This document shows positions 25,440 to 37,523 of a DNA stretch of 64,000 nucleotides, piece by piece. Each line of letters opens with the position of its first letter. Position 1 is the first letter of the stretch. This DNA is from Labia minor (lineage: Eukaryota > Arthropoda > Insecta > Dermaptera > Spongiphoridae). The position numbers and the translations under genes were made by a program. The notes under the pieces are model-generated. The model saw nothing but the letters and a program-made list of their open reading frames with translations, was not told the origin of the DNA and searched no databases. The stretch covers positions 5,060,597-5,124,596 of the forward strand of contig OY720350.1 of assembly GCA_963082975.1 (NCBI GenBank). The letters run 5' to 3'.

Positions 25440-25599
25440 TCAAAGTTATTTTCAAAAATATTAATCGGATTATACTACTTTTTTAATTACGAGGTATAAA
25501 TTTATCTTTTATATATCATTTTATTCATTTTCTCATTCTAAAGCCAAATAAATTCATATTTCACCGATTTCTTAAATATTTTCATTGATTTCATAGAGA

Positions 25600-26725
25600 A
25601 AACGTTCTTTTTTAAAACAATTATAGGGAAAAATACTACTTTTGTAATTAATAGGGATAAAATTATCTTTAATATATTTTTTTATTCATTTTCTGATTCT
25701 AAAGCCAAATAAATTCATATTTCACCGATTTCTTAAATATTTGCATTGATTTCATAGAGAAAACGTTCTTTTTTAAAACAATTATAGGGAAAAATACTAC
25801 TTTTGTAATTAATAGGGATAAAATTTTCTTTAATATATTTTTTTATTCATTTTCTGATTCTAGAAGCCAAATAAATTCATATTTCACCGATTTCTTAAAT
25901 ATTTGGATTGATTTCATAAAGAGAACGTTCTTTTTTAAAACAATTATAGGGAAAAATACTACTTTTGTAATTAATAGGGATAAAATTATTTTAATATATC
26001 ATTTTATTCATTTTCTGATTCTAAAGCCAAATAAATTCATATTTCACCGATTTCTTAAATATTTTCATTGATTTCATAGAGAAAACGTTCTTTTTTAAAA
26101 CAATTATAGGGAAAAATACTACTTTTGTAATTAATAGGGATAAAATTATCTTTAATATATTTTTTTATTCATTTCTGATTCTAAAGCCAAATAAATTCAT
26201 ATTTCACCGATTTCTTAAATATTTGCATTGATTTCATAGAGAAAAACGTTCTTTTTTAAAACAATTATAGGGAAAAATACTACTTTGTAATTAATAGGGA
26301 TAAAATTTTCTTTAATATATTTTTTTATTCATTTTCTGATTCTAAAGCCAAATAAATTCATATTTCACCGATTTCTTAAATATTTGGATTGATTTCATAA
26401 AGAGAACGTTCTTTTTTAAAACAATTATAGGGAAAAATACTACTTTTGTAATTAATAGGGATAAAATTATTTTAATATATCATTTTATTCATTTTCTGAT
26501 TCTAAAGCCAAATAAATTCATATTTCACCGATTTCTTAAATATTTTCATTGATTTCATAGAGAAAACGTTCTTTTTTAAAACAATTATAGGGAAAAATAC
26601 TACTTTTGTAATTAATAGGGATAAAATTATCTTTAATATATTTTTTTATTCATTTTCTGATTCTAAAGCCAAATAAATTCATATTTCACCGATTTCTTAA
26701 ATATTTTCATTGATTTCATAGAGAT
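25600..26725 (+). repeat. Second trimer stretch between the 3.2-kb copies
   Basis: A (aaacgttc head, ttt, gcattg), then two more rounds of the aaacgttc trimer at about 25762 and 26243, ending in A before B at 26725. It repeats 24.8-25.4 kb with added one-base indels: attctagaagcc, aaattattttaat, catttctgattc, gagaaaaacg and ctactttgtaat. Together with 26600-28760 this forms the second indel-rich patch. Confidence 0.8.
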
Positions 26726-28235
26726 CAAAGTTATTTTCAAAAATATTAATCGGATTATACTACTTTTTTAATTACGAGGTATAAATTTATCTTTTATATA
26801 TCATTTTATTCATTTTCCGATTATAAAGCCAAATAAATTCATATTTTACCGATTTCTTAAATATTTTAATTGATTCATATAGATCAAAGTTATTTTCTAC
26901 AAATATTAATCGGATAATACTACTTTTGTAATTAATAGGGATAAAATTATCTTTTATATATCATTTTTATCCATTTTCTGATTCTAAAGCCAAATAAATC
27001 ATATTTCACCGATTTCTTAAATATTTGCCTTGATTTCATAGAGAGAACGTTCTTTTTTAAAACAATTATAGGGAAAAATACTACTTTTGTAATTAATAGG
27101 GATAAAATTATCTTTAATATATCATTTTATCCATTTTCTGATTCTAAAGCCAAATAAATTCATATTTCACCGATTTCTTAAATATTTTCATTGATTTCAT
27201 AGAGAGAACGTTCTTTTTTAAAACAATTATAGGGAAAAATACTACTTTTGTAATTAATAGGGATAAAATTATCTTTAATATATCATTTTATTCATTTTCT
27301 GATTCTAAAGCCAAATAAATTCATATTTCACCGATTTCTAAATATTTTCATTGATTTCATAGAGATCAAAGTTATTTTCAAAATATTAATCGGATAATAC
27401 TACTTTTGTAATTAATAGGGATAAAATTATCTTTAATATATTTTTTTATTCATTTTCTGATTCTAAAGCCAAATAAATTCATATTTCACTGATTTCTTAA
27501 ATATTTTCATTGATTTCATAGAGAGAACGTTCTTTTTTAAAACAATTATAGGGAAAAATACTACTTTTGTAATTAATAGGGATAAAATTATCTTTAATAT
27601 ATTTTTTTATTCATTTTCTGATTCTAAAGCCAAAAAAATTCATATTTCACCGATTTCTTAAATATTTGCATTGATTTCATAGAGAAAACGTTCTTTTTTA
27701 AAACAATTATAGGGAAAAATACTACTTTTGTAATTAATAGGGATAAAATTTTCTTTAATATATTTTTTTATTCATTTTCTGATTCTAAAGCCAAATAAAT
27801 TCATATTTCACCGATTTCTTAAATATTTGGATTGATTTCATAAAGAGAACGTTCTTTTTTAAAACAATTATAGGGAAAAATACTACTTTTGTAATTAATA
27901 GGGATAAAATATTTTTAATATATCATTTTATTCATTTTCTGATTCTAAAGCCAAATAAATTCATATTTCACCGATTTCTTAAATATTTTCATTGATTTCA
28001 TAGAGAAAACGTTCTTTTTTAAAACAATTATAGGGAAAAATACTACTTTTGTAATTAATAGGGATAAAATTATCTTTAATATATTTTTTTATTCATTTTC
28101 TGATTCTAAAGCCAAATAAATTCATATTTCACCGATTTCTTAAATATTTGCATTGATTTCATAGAGAAAACGTTCTTTTTTAAAACAATTATAGGGAAAA
28201 ATACTACTTTTGTAATTAATAGGGATAAAAATTTT
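25855..28235 (+). other. Second patch of single-base indels
   Basis: About a dozen one-base changes in a little over 2 kb, from attctagaagcc near 25861 to ataaaaattttc near 28228, flanked on both sides by stretches with almost none. The matching upstream copy (23.4-25.5 kb) lacks these changes. Clean duplicates with dirty partners suggest low read support here. Confidence 0.72.
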
Positions 28236-28760
28236 CTTTAATATATTTTTTTATTCATTTTCTGATTCTAAAGCCAAATAAATTCATATTTCACCGATTT
28301 CTTAAATATTTGGATTGATTTCATAAAGAGAACGTTCTTTTTTAAAACAATTATAGGGAAAAATACTACTTTTGTAATTAATAGGGATAAAATTATTTTT
28401 AATATATCATTTTATTCATTTTCTGATTCTAAAGCCAAATAAATTCATATTTCACCGATTTCTTAAATATTTTCATTGATTTCATAGAGAAAACGTTCTT
28501 TTTTAAAACAATTATAGGGAAAAATACTACTTTTGTAATTAATAGGGATAAAATTATCTTTAATATATTTTTTTATTCATTTTCTGATTCTAAAGCCAAA
28601 TAAATTCATATTTCACCGATTTCTTAAATATTTTCATTGATTTCATAGAGATCAAAGTTATTTTCAAAAATATTAATCGGATTATACTACTTTTTTAATT
28701 ACGAGGTATAAATTTATCTTTTATATATCATTTTATTCATTTTCTCATTCTAAAGCCAAA
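26600..28760 (+). repeat. 3.2-kb duplication, copy 2
   Basis: Repeats 23400-25550 in the same order: B at 26725, C at 26884, hybrid B at 27365, atttcactg at about 27484, trimers from 27687, B at 28652. Most differences from copy 1 are one-base indels (catttttatcc, aaatcatatttc, gatttctaaatatt, tttcaaaatatt, ataaaatatttttaat, ataaaaattttc) rather than substitutions, which points to consensus error or a redundant contig. It ends where C follows the B monomer; copy 1 lacks that C. Confidence 0.85.
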
Positions 28761-29855
28761 TAAATTCATATTTTACCGATTTCTTAAATATTTTAATTGA
28801 TTCATATAGATCAAAGTTATTTTCTACAAATATTAATCGGATAATACTACTTTTGTAATTAATAGGGATAAAATTATCTTTTATATATCATTTTATCCAT
28901 TTTCTGATTCTAAAGCCAAATAAATTCATATTTCACCGATTTCTTAAATATTTGCATTGATTTCATAGAGAGAACGTTCTTTTTTAAAACAATTATAGGG
29001 AAAAATACTACTTTTGTAATTAATAGGGATAAAATTATCTTTAATATATTTTTTTATTCATTTTCTGATTCTAAAGCCAAATAAATTCATATTTCACCGA
29101 TTTCTTAAATATTTGCATTGATTTCATAGAGAAAACGTTCTTTTTTAAAACAATTATAGGGAAAAATACTACTTTTGTAATTAATAGGGATAAAATTTTC
29201 TTTAATATATTTTTTTATTCATTTTCTGATTCTAAAGCCAAATAAATTCATATTTCACCGATTTCTTAAATATTTTCATTCATTTCATAAAGAGAACGTT
29301 CTTTTTTAAAACAATTATAGGGAAAAATACTACTTTTGTAATTAATAGGGATAAAATTATCTTTAATATATCATTTTATTCATTTTCTGATTCTAAAGCC
29401 AAAAAAATTCATATTTCACCGATTTCTTAAATATTTTCATTGATTTCATAGAGAGAACGTTCTTTTTTAAAACAATTATAGGGAAAAATACTACTTTTGT
29501 AATTAATAGGGATAAAATTATCTTTAATATATTTTTTTATTCATTTTCTGATTCTAAAGCCAAATAAATTCATATTTCACCGATTTCTTAAATATTTTCA
29601 TTGATTTCATAGAGAGAACGTTCTTTTTTAAAACAATTATAGGGAAAAATACTACTTTTGTAATTAATAGGGATAAAATTATCTTTAATATATCATTTTA
29701 TTCATTTTCTGATTCTAAAGCCAAATAAATTCATATTTCACCGATTTCTTAAATATTTTCATTGATTTCATAGAGAGAACGTTCTTTTTTAAAACAATTA
29801 TAGGGAAAAATACTACTTTTGTAATTAATAGGGATAAAATTATCTTTAATATATC
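27690..29855 (+). repeat. 2.2-kb block, copy 1 of 3
   Basis: Order: two aaacgttc trimers, A, B (28652, ctcattct), C (28811), A gcattg, A ttt/gcattg, A (aaacgttc, aaaattttc, tail ttcattcattt), A (gccaaaaaaattc), A ttt, A cat. It recurs with offset 6749 bp from about 34435 (B 28652 to 35401; ttcattcattt about 29272 to 36021) and again 4019 bp further on. Confidence 0.85.
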
Positions 29856-32348
29856 ATTTTATTCATTTTCTGATTCTAAAGCCAAAAAAATTCATATTTC
29901 ACCGATTTCTTAAATATTTTCATTGATTTCATAGAGAGAACGTTCTTTTTTAAAACAATTATAGGGAAAAATACTACTTTTGTAATTAATAGGGATAAAA
30001 TTATCTTTAATATATTTTTTTATTCATTTTCTGATTCTAAAGCCAAATAAATTCATATTTCACCGATTTCTTAAATATTTTCATTGATTTCATAGAGAGA
30101 ACGTTCTTTTTTAAAACAATTATAGGGAAAAATACTACTTTTGTAATTAATAGGGATAAAATTATCTTTAATATATCATTTTATTCATTTTCTGATTCTA
30201 AAGCCAAAAAAATTCATATTTCACCGATTTCTTAAATATTTTCATTGATTTCATAGAGATCAAAGTTATTTTCAAAAATATTAATCGGATTATACTACTT
30301 TTTTAATTACGAGGTATAAATTTATCTTTTATATATCATTTTATTCATTTTCTGATTCTAAAGCCAAATAAATTCATATTTCACCGATTTCTTAAATTAT
30401 TTCATTGATTTCATAGAGAGAACGTTCTTTTTTAAAACAATTATAGGGAAAAATACTACTTTTGTAATTAATAGGGATAAAATTATCTTTAATATATTTT
30501 TTTATTCATTTTCTGATTCTAAAGCCAAATAAATTCATATTTCACCGATTTCTTAAATATTTGCATTGATTTCATATAGAGAACGTTCTTTTTTAAAACA
30601 ATTATAGGGAAAAATACTACTTTTGTAATTAATAGGGATAAAATTATCTTTAATATATTTTTATATTCATTTTCTGATTCTAAAGCCAAATAAATTCATA
30701 TTTCACCGATTTCTTAAATATTTTCATTGATTTCATAGAGAGAACGTTCTTTTTTAAAACAATTATAGGGAAAAATACTACTTTTGTAATTAATAGGGAT
30801 AAAATTATCTTTAATATATCATTTTATTCATTTTCTGATTCTAAAGCCAAATAAATTCATATTTCACCGATTTCTTAAATATTTTCATTGATTTCATAGA
30901 GAGAACGTTCTTTTTTAAAACAATTATAGGGAAAAATACTACTTTTGTAATTAATAGGGATAAAATTATCTTTAATATATCATTTTATTCATTTTCTGAT
31001 TCTAAAGCCAAAAAAATTCATATTTCACCGATTTCTTAAATATTTTCATTGATTTCATAGAGATCAAAGTTATTTTCAAAAATATTAATCGGATTATACT
31101 ACTTTTTTAATTACGAGGTATAAATTTATCTTTTATATATCATTTTATTCATTTTCTGATTCTAAAGCCAAATAAATTCATATTTTACCGATTTCTTAAA
31201 TATTTTAATTGATTCATATAGATCAAAGTTATTTTCTACAAATATTAATCGGATAATACTACTTTTGTAATTAATAGGGATAAAATTATCTTTTATATAT
31301 CATTTTATCCATTTTCTGATTCTAAAGCCAAATAAATTCATATTTCACCGATTTCTTAAATATTTTCATTGATTTCATAGAGAGAACGTTCTTTTTTAAA
31401 ACAATTATAGGGAAAAATACTACTTTTGTAATTAATAGGGATAAAATTATCTTTTATATATCATTTTATCCATTTTCTGATTCTAAAGCCAAATAAATTC
31501 ATATTTCACCGATTTCTTAAATATTTTCATTGATTTCATAGAGAGAACGTTCTTTTTTAAAACAATTATAGGGAAAAATACTACTTTTGTAATTAATAGG
31601 GATAAAATTATCTTTAATATATTTTTTTATTCATTTTCTGATTCTAAAGCCAAAAAAATTCATATTTCACCGATTTCTTAAATATTTGCATTGATTTCAT
31701 AGAGAGAACGTTCTTTTTTAAAACAATTATAGGGAAAAATACTACTTTTGTAATTAATAGGGATAAAATTATCTTTAATATATTTTTTTATTCATTTTCT
31801 GATTCTAAAGCCAAATAAATTCATATTTCACCGATTTCTTAAATATTTGCATTGATTTCATAGAGAGAACGTTCTTTTTTAAAACAATTATAGGGAAAAA
31901 TACTACTTTTGTAATTAATAGGGATAAAATTATCTTTAATATATTTTTTTATACATTTTCCGATTTTAAAGCCAAATAAATTCATATTTCACCGATTTCT
32001 TAAATATTTTCATTGATTTCATAGAGAGAACGTTCTTTTTTAAAACAATTATAGGGAAAAATACTACTTTTGTAATTAATAGGGATAAAATTATCTTTAA
32101 TATATTTTTTTATTCATTTTCTGATTCTAAAGCCAAATAAATTCATATTTCACCGATTTCTTAAATATTTTCATTGATTTCATAGAGAGAACGTTCTTTT
32201 TTAAAACAATTATAGGGAAAAATACTACTTTTGTAATTAATAGGGATAAAATTATCTTTAATATATCATTTTATTCATTTTCTGATTCTAAAGCCAAATA
32301 AATTCATATTTCACCGATTTCTTAAATATTTTCATTGATTTCATAGAG
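29856..32348 (+). repeat. Mixed A/B/C stretch with gccaaaaaaattc monomers
   Basis: A monomers with and without gccaaaaaaattc, B at 30259 and 31063, C at 31220, then A monomers. The B at 30259 has the tail cttaaattatttcattg, a variant that later recurs after many B copies. tatatttttatatt near 30655 recurs near 41905. tatacattttccgatttt near 31950 is a private combination. No long-range duplicate was traced across all of it. Confidence 0.75.
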
Positions 32349-34113
32349 ATCAAAGTTATTTTCAAAAATATTAATCGGATTATACTACTTTTTTAATTAC
32401 GAGGTATAAATTTATCTTTTATATATCATTTTATTCATTTTCTGATTCTAAAGCCAAATAAATTCATATTTTACCGATTTCTTAAATATTTTAATTGATT
32501 CATATAGATCAAAGTTATTTTCTACAAATATTAATCGGATAATACTACTTTTGTAATTAATAGGGATAAAATTATCTTTAATATATTTTTTTATTCATTT
32601 TCCGATTTTAAAGCCAAATAAATTCATATTTCACTGATTTCTTAAATATTTTCATTGATTTCATAGAGAGAACGTTCTTTTTTAAAACAATTATAGGGAA
32701 AAATACTACTTTTGTAATTAATAGGGATAAAATTATCTTTAATATATCATTTTATTCATTTTCTGATTCTAAAGCCAAATAAATTCATATTTCACCGATT
32801 TCTTAAATATTTTCATTGATTTCATAGAGATCAAAGTTATTTTCAAAAATATTAATCGGATTATACTACTTTTTTAATTACGAGGTATAAATTTATCTTT
32901 TATATATCATTTTATTCATTTTCTGATTCTAAAGCCAAATAAATTCATATTTTACCGATTTCTTAAATATTTTAATTGATTCATATAGATCAAAGTTATT
33001 TTCTACAAATATTAATCGGATAATACTACTTTTGTAATTAATAGGGATAAAATTATCTTTAATATATCATTTTATCCATTTTCTGATTCTAAAGCCAAAT
33101 AAATTCATATTTCACCGATTTCTTAAATATTTTCATTGATTTCATAGAGAGAACGTTCTTTTTTAAAACAATTATAGGGAAAAATACTACTTTTGTAATT
33201 AATAGGGATAAAATTATCTTTAATATATCATTTTATTCATTTTCTGATTCTAAAGCCAAATAAATTCATATTTCACCGATTTCTTAAATATTTTCATTGA
33301 TTTCATAGAGATCAAAGTTATTTTCAAAAATATTAATCGGATTATACTACTTTTTTAATTACGAGGTATAAATTTATCTTTTATATATCATTTTATTCAT
33401 TTTCTGATTCTAAAGCCAAATAAATTCATATTTTACCGATTTCTTAAATATTTTAATTGATTCATATAGATCAAAGTTATTTTCTACAAATATTAATCGG
33501 ATAATACTACTTTTGTAATTAATAGGGATAAAATTATCTTTAATATATCATTTTATCCATTTTCTGATTCTAAAGCCAAATAAATTCATATTTCACCGAT
33601 TTCTTAAATATTTTCATTGATTTCATAGAGAGAACGTTCTTTTTTAAAACAATTATAGGGAAAAATACTACTTTTGTAATTAATAGGGATAAAATTATCT
33701 TTAATATATCATTTTATTCATTTTCTGATTCTAAAGCCAAATAAATTCATATTTCACCGATTTCTTAAATATTTTCATTGATTTCATAGAGATCAAAGTT
33801 ATTTTCAAAAATATTAATCGGATTATACTACTTTTTTAATTACGAGGTATAAATTTATCTTTTATATATCATTTTATTCATTTTCTGATTCTAAAGCCAA
33901 ATAAATTCATATTTTACCGATTTCTTAAATATTTTAATTGATTCATATAGATCAAAGTTATTTTCTACAAATATTAATCGGATAATACTACTTTTGTAAT
34001 TAATAGGGATAAAATTATCTTTAATATATTTTTTTATTCATTTTCCGATTTTAAAGCCAAATAAATTCATATTTCACTGATTTCTTAAATATTTTCATTG
34101 ATTTCATAGAGAG
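32349..34113 (+). repeat. 481-bp B-C-A trimeric HOR
   Basis: B (159 bp, short tail), C (161) and A (161) repeat with B starts near 32349, 32830, 33311 and 33792, about 481 bp apart; the first cycle has an A with ccgatttt and atttcactg fused into the C/A step. The middle cycles are alike at the sites compared, including atccatt in the C monomers. The fourth cycle repeats the first's ccgatttt/atttcactg. It is the clearest alternation of palindrome-bearing (A) and palindrome-lacking (B, C) monomers in the window. Confidence 0.85.
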
Positions 34114-36601
34114 AACGTTCTTTTTTAAAACAATTATAGGGAAAAATACTACTTTTGTAATTAATAGGGATAAAATTATCTTTAATATATTTTTTTATTC
34201 ATTTTCTGATTCTAAAGCCAAAAAAATTCATATTTCACCGATTTCTTAAATATTTGCATTGATTTCATAGAGAGAACGTTCTTTTTTAAAACAATTATAG
34301 GGAAAAATACTACTTTTGTAATTAATAGGGATAAAATTATCTTTAATATATCATTTTATCCATTTTCTGATTCTAAAGCCAAATAAATTCATATTTCACC
34401 GATTTCTTAAATATTTGCCTTGATTTCATAGAGAAAACGTTCTTTTTTAAAACAATTATAGGGAAAAATACTACTTTTGTAATTAATAGGGATAAAATTT
34501 TCTTTAATATATTTTTTTATTCATTTTCTGATTCTAAAGCCAAATAAATTCATATTTCACCGATTTCTTAAATATTTGGATTGATTTCATAAAGAGAACG
34601 TTCTTTTTTAAAACAATTATAGGGAAAAATACTACTTTTGTAATTAATAGGGATAAAATTATTTTTAATATATCATTTTATTCATTTTCTGATTCTAAAG
34701 CCAAATAAATTCATATTTCACCGATTTCTTAAATATTTTCATTGATTTCATAGAGAAAACGTTCTTTTTTAAAACAATTATAGGGAAAAATACTACTTTT
34801 GTAATTAATAGGGATAAAATTATCTTTAATATATTTTTTTATTCATTTTCTGATTCTAAAGCCAAATAAATTCATATTTCACCGATTTCTTAAATATTTG
34901 CATTGATTTCATAGAGAAAACGTTCTTTTTTAAAACAATTATAGGGAAAAATACTACTTTTGTAATTAATAGGGATAAAATTTTCTTTAATATATTTTTT
35001 TATTCATTTTCTGATTCTAAAGCCAAATAAATTCATATTTCACCGATTTCTTAAATATTTGGATTGATTTCATAAAGAGAACGTTCTTTTTTAAAACAAT
35101 TATAGGGAAAAATACTACTTTTGTAATTAATAGGGATAAAATTATTTTTAATATATCATTTTATTCATTTTCTGATTCTAAAGCCAAATAAATTCATATT
35201 TCACCGATTTCTTAAATATTTTCATTGATTTCATAGAGAAAACGTTCTTTTTTAAAACAATTATAGGGAAAAATACTACTTTTGTAATTAATAGGGATAA
35301 AATTATCTTTAATATATTTTTTTATTCATTTTCTGATTCTAAAGCCAAATAAATTCATATTTCACCGATTTCTTAAATATTTTCATTGATTTCATAGAGA
35401 TCAAAGTTATTTTCAAAAATATTAATCGGATTATACTACTTTTTTAATTACGAGGTATAAATTTATCTTTTATATATCATTTTATTCATTTTCTCATTCT
35501 AAAGCCAAATAAATTCATATTTTACCGATTTCTTAAATATTTTAATTGATTCATATAGATCAAAGTTATTTTCTACAAATATTAATCGGATAATACTACT
35601 TTTGTAATTAATAGGGATAAAATTATCTTTTATATATCATTTTATCCATTTTCTGATTCTAAAGCCAAATAAATTCATATTTCACCGATTTCTTAAATAT
35701 TTGCATTGATTTCATAGAGAGAACGTTCTTTTTTAAAACAATTATAGGGAAAAATACTACTTTTGTAATTAATAGGGATAAAATTATCTTTAATATATTT
35801 TTTTATTCATTTTCTGATTCTAAAGCCAAATAAATTCATATTTCACCGATTTCTTAAATATTTGCATTGATTTCATAGAGAAAACGTTCTTTTTTAAAAC
35901 AATTATAGGGAAAAATACTACTTTTGTAATTAATAGGGATAAAATTTTCTTTAATATATTTTTTTATTCATTTTCTGATTCTAAAGCCAAATAAATTCAT
36001 ATTTCACCGATTTCTTAAATATTTTCATTCATTTCATAAAGAGAACGTTCTTTTTTAAAACAATTATAGGGAAAAATACTACTTTTGTAATTAATAGGGA
36101 TAAAATTATCTTTAATATATCATTTTATTCATTTTCTAATTCTAAAGCCAAAAAAATTCATATTTCACCGATTTCTTAAATATTTTCATTGATTTCATAG
36201 AGAGAACGTTCTTTTTTAAAACAATTATAGGGAAAAATACTACTTTTGTAATTAATAGGGATAAAATTATCTTTAATATATTTTTTTATTCATTTTCTGA
36301 TTCTAAAGCCAAATAAATTCATATTTCACCGATTTCTTAAATATTTTCATTGATTTCATAGAGAGAACGTTCTTTTTTAAAACAATTATAGGGAAAAATA
36401 CTACTTTTGTAATTAATAGGGATAAAATTATCTTTAATATATCATTTTATTCATTTTCTGATTCTAAAGCCAAATAAATTCATATTTCACCGATTTCTTA
36501 AATATTTTCATTGATTTCATAGAGAGAACGTTCTTTTTTAAAACAATTATAGGGAAAAATACTACTTTTGTAATTAATAGGGATAAAATTATCTTTAATA
36601 T
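33505..36601 (+). repeat. 4.02-kb-offset duplication, copy 1 (about 3.1 kb)
   Basis: Markers recur exactly 4019 bp downstream: A start 33632 to 37651, tatttgcctt 34412 to 38431, ttctcattct 35491 to 39510, ttcattcattt about 36021 to 40040. Only one substitution was noticed, ttctaatt here at about 36138 against ttctgatt in copy 2. The left edge lies where C (33471) pairs with an A monomer, the right edge where tatattttttt pairs with tatcatttt. Confidence 0.9.
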
Positions 36602-37523
36602 ATTTTTTTATTCATTTTCTGATTCTAAAGCCAAATAAATTCATATTTCACCGATTTCTTAAATATTTGCATTGATTTCATAGAGAAAACGTTCTTTTTT
36701 AAAACAATTATAGGGAAAAATACTACTTTTGTAATTAATAGGGATAAAATTTTCTTTAATATATTTTTTTATTCATTTTCTGATTCTAAAGCCAAATAAA
36801 TTCATATTTCACCGATTTCTTAAATATTTGGATTGATTTCATAAAGAGAACGTTCTTTTTTAAAACAATTATAGGGAAAAATACTACTTTTGTAATTAAT
36901 AGGGATAAAATTATTTTTAATATATCATTTTATTCATTTTCTGATTCTAAAGCCAAATAAATTCATATTTCACCGATTTCTTAAATATTTTCATTGATTT
37001 CATAGAGAAAACGTTCTTTTTTAAAACAATTATAGGGAAAAATACTACTTTTGTAATTAATAGGGATAAAATTATCTTTAATATATTTTTTTATTCATTT
37101 TCTGATTCTAAAGCCAAATAAATTCATATTTCACCGATTTCTTAAATATTTTCATTGATTTCATAGAGATCAAAGTTATTTTCAAAAATATTAATCGGAT
37201 TATACTACTTTTTTAATTACGAGGTATAAATTTATCTTTTATATATCATTTTATTCATTTTCCGATTATAAAGGCAAATAAATTCATATTTTACCGATTT
37301 CTTAAATATTTTAATTGATTCATATAGATCAAAGTTATTTTCTACAAATATTAATCGGATAATACTACTTTTGTAATTAATAGGGATAAAATTATCTTTT
37401 ATATATCATTTTATCCATTTTCTGATTCTAAAGCCAAATAAATTCATATTTCACCGATTTCTTAAATATTTGCCTTGATTTCATAGAGAGAACGTTCTTT
37501 TTTAAAACAATTATAGGGAAAAA
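36602..37523 (+). repeat. Insert of about 0.9 kb between the 4.02-kb-offset copies
   Basis: Order: aaacgttc/aaaattttc/ggattg, attatttttaat, aaacgttc/ttt, B (37169, ccgattataaaggc), C (37328), A gccttg. The same series is at 26.24-27.1 kb, and the B with ccgattataaag is otherwise seen only at 23511 and 26725. So this insert derives from, or shares ancestry with, the 3.2-kb duplication block. Confidence 0.8.

Larger units (their letters stand above)
23400..25550 (+). repeat. 3.2-kb duplication, copy 1
   Basis: Order: B (23511, with ccgattataaag), C (23670), A with gccttg, A with atccatt, A, hybrid B (24153), A with atttcactg, A with gccaaaaaaattc, then two rounds of a 483-bp trimer, A, and B (25440, with ctcattct). 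The order recurs about 3212-3214 bp downstream. Edges are approximate, placed where diagnostic variants stop agreeing. Confidence 0.85.
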
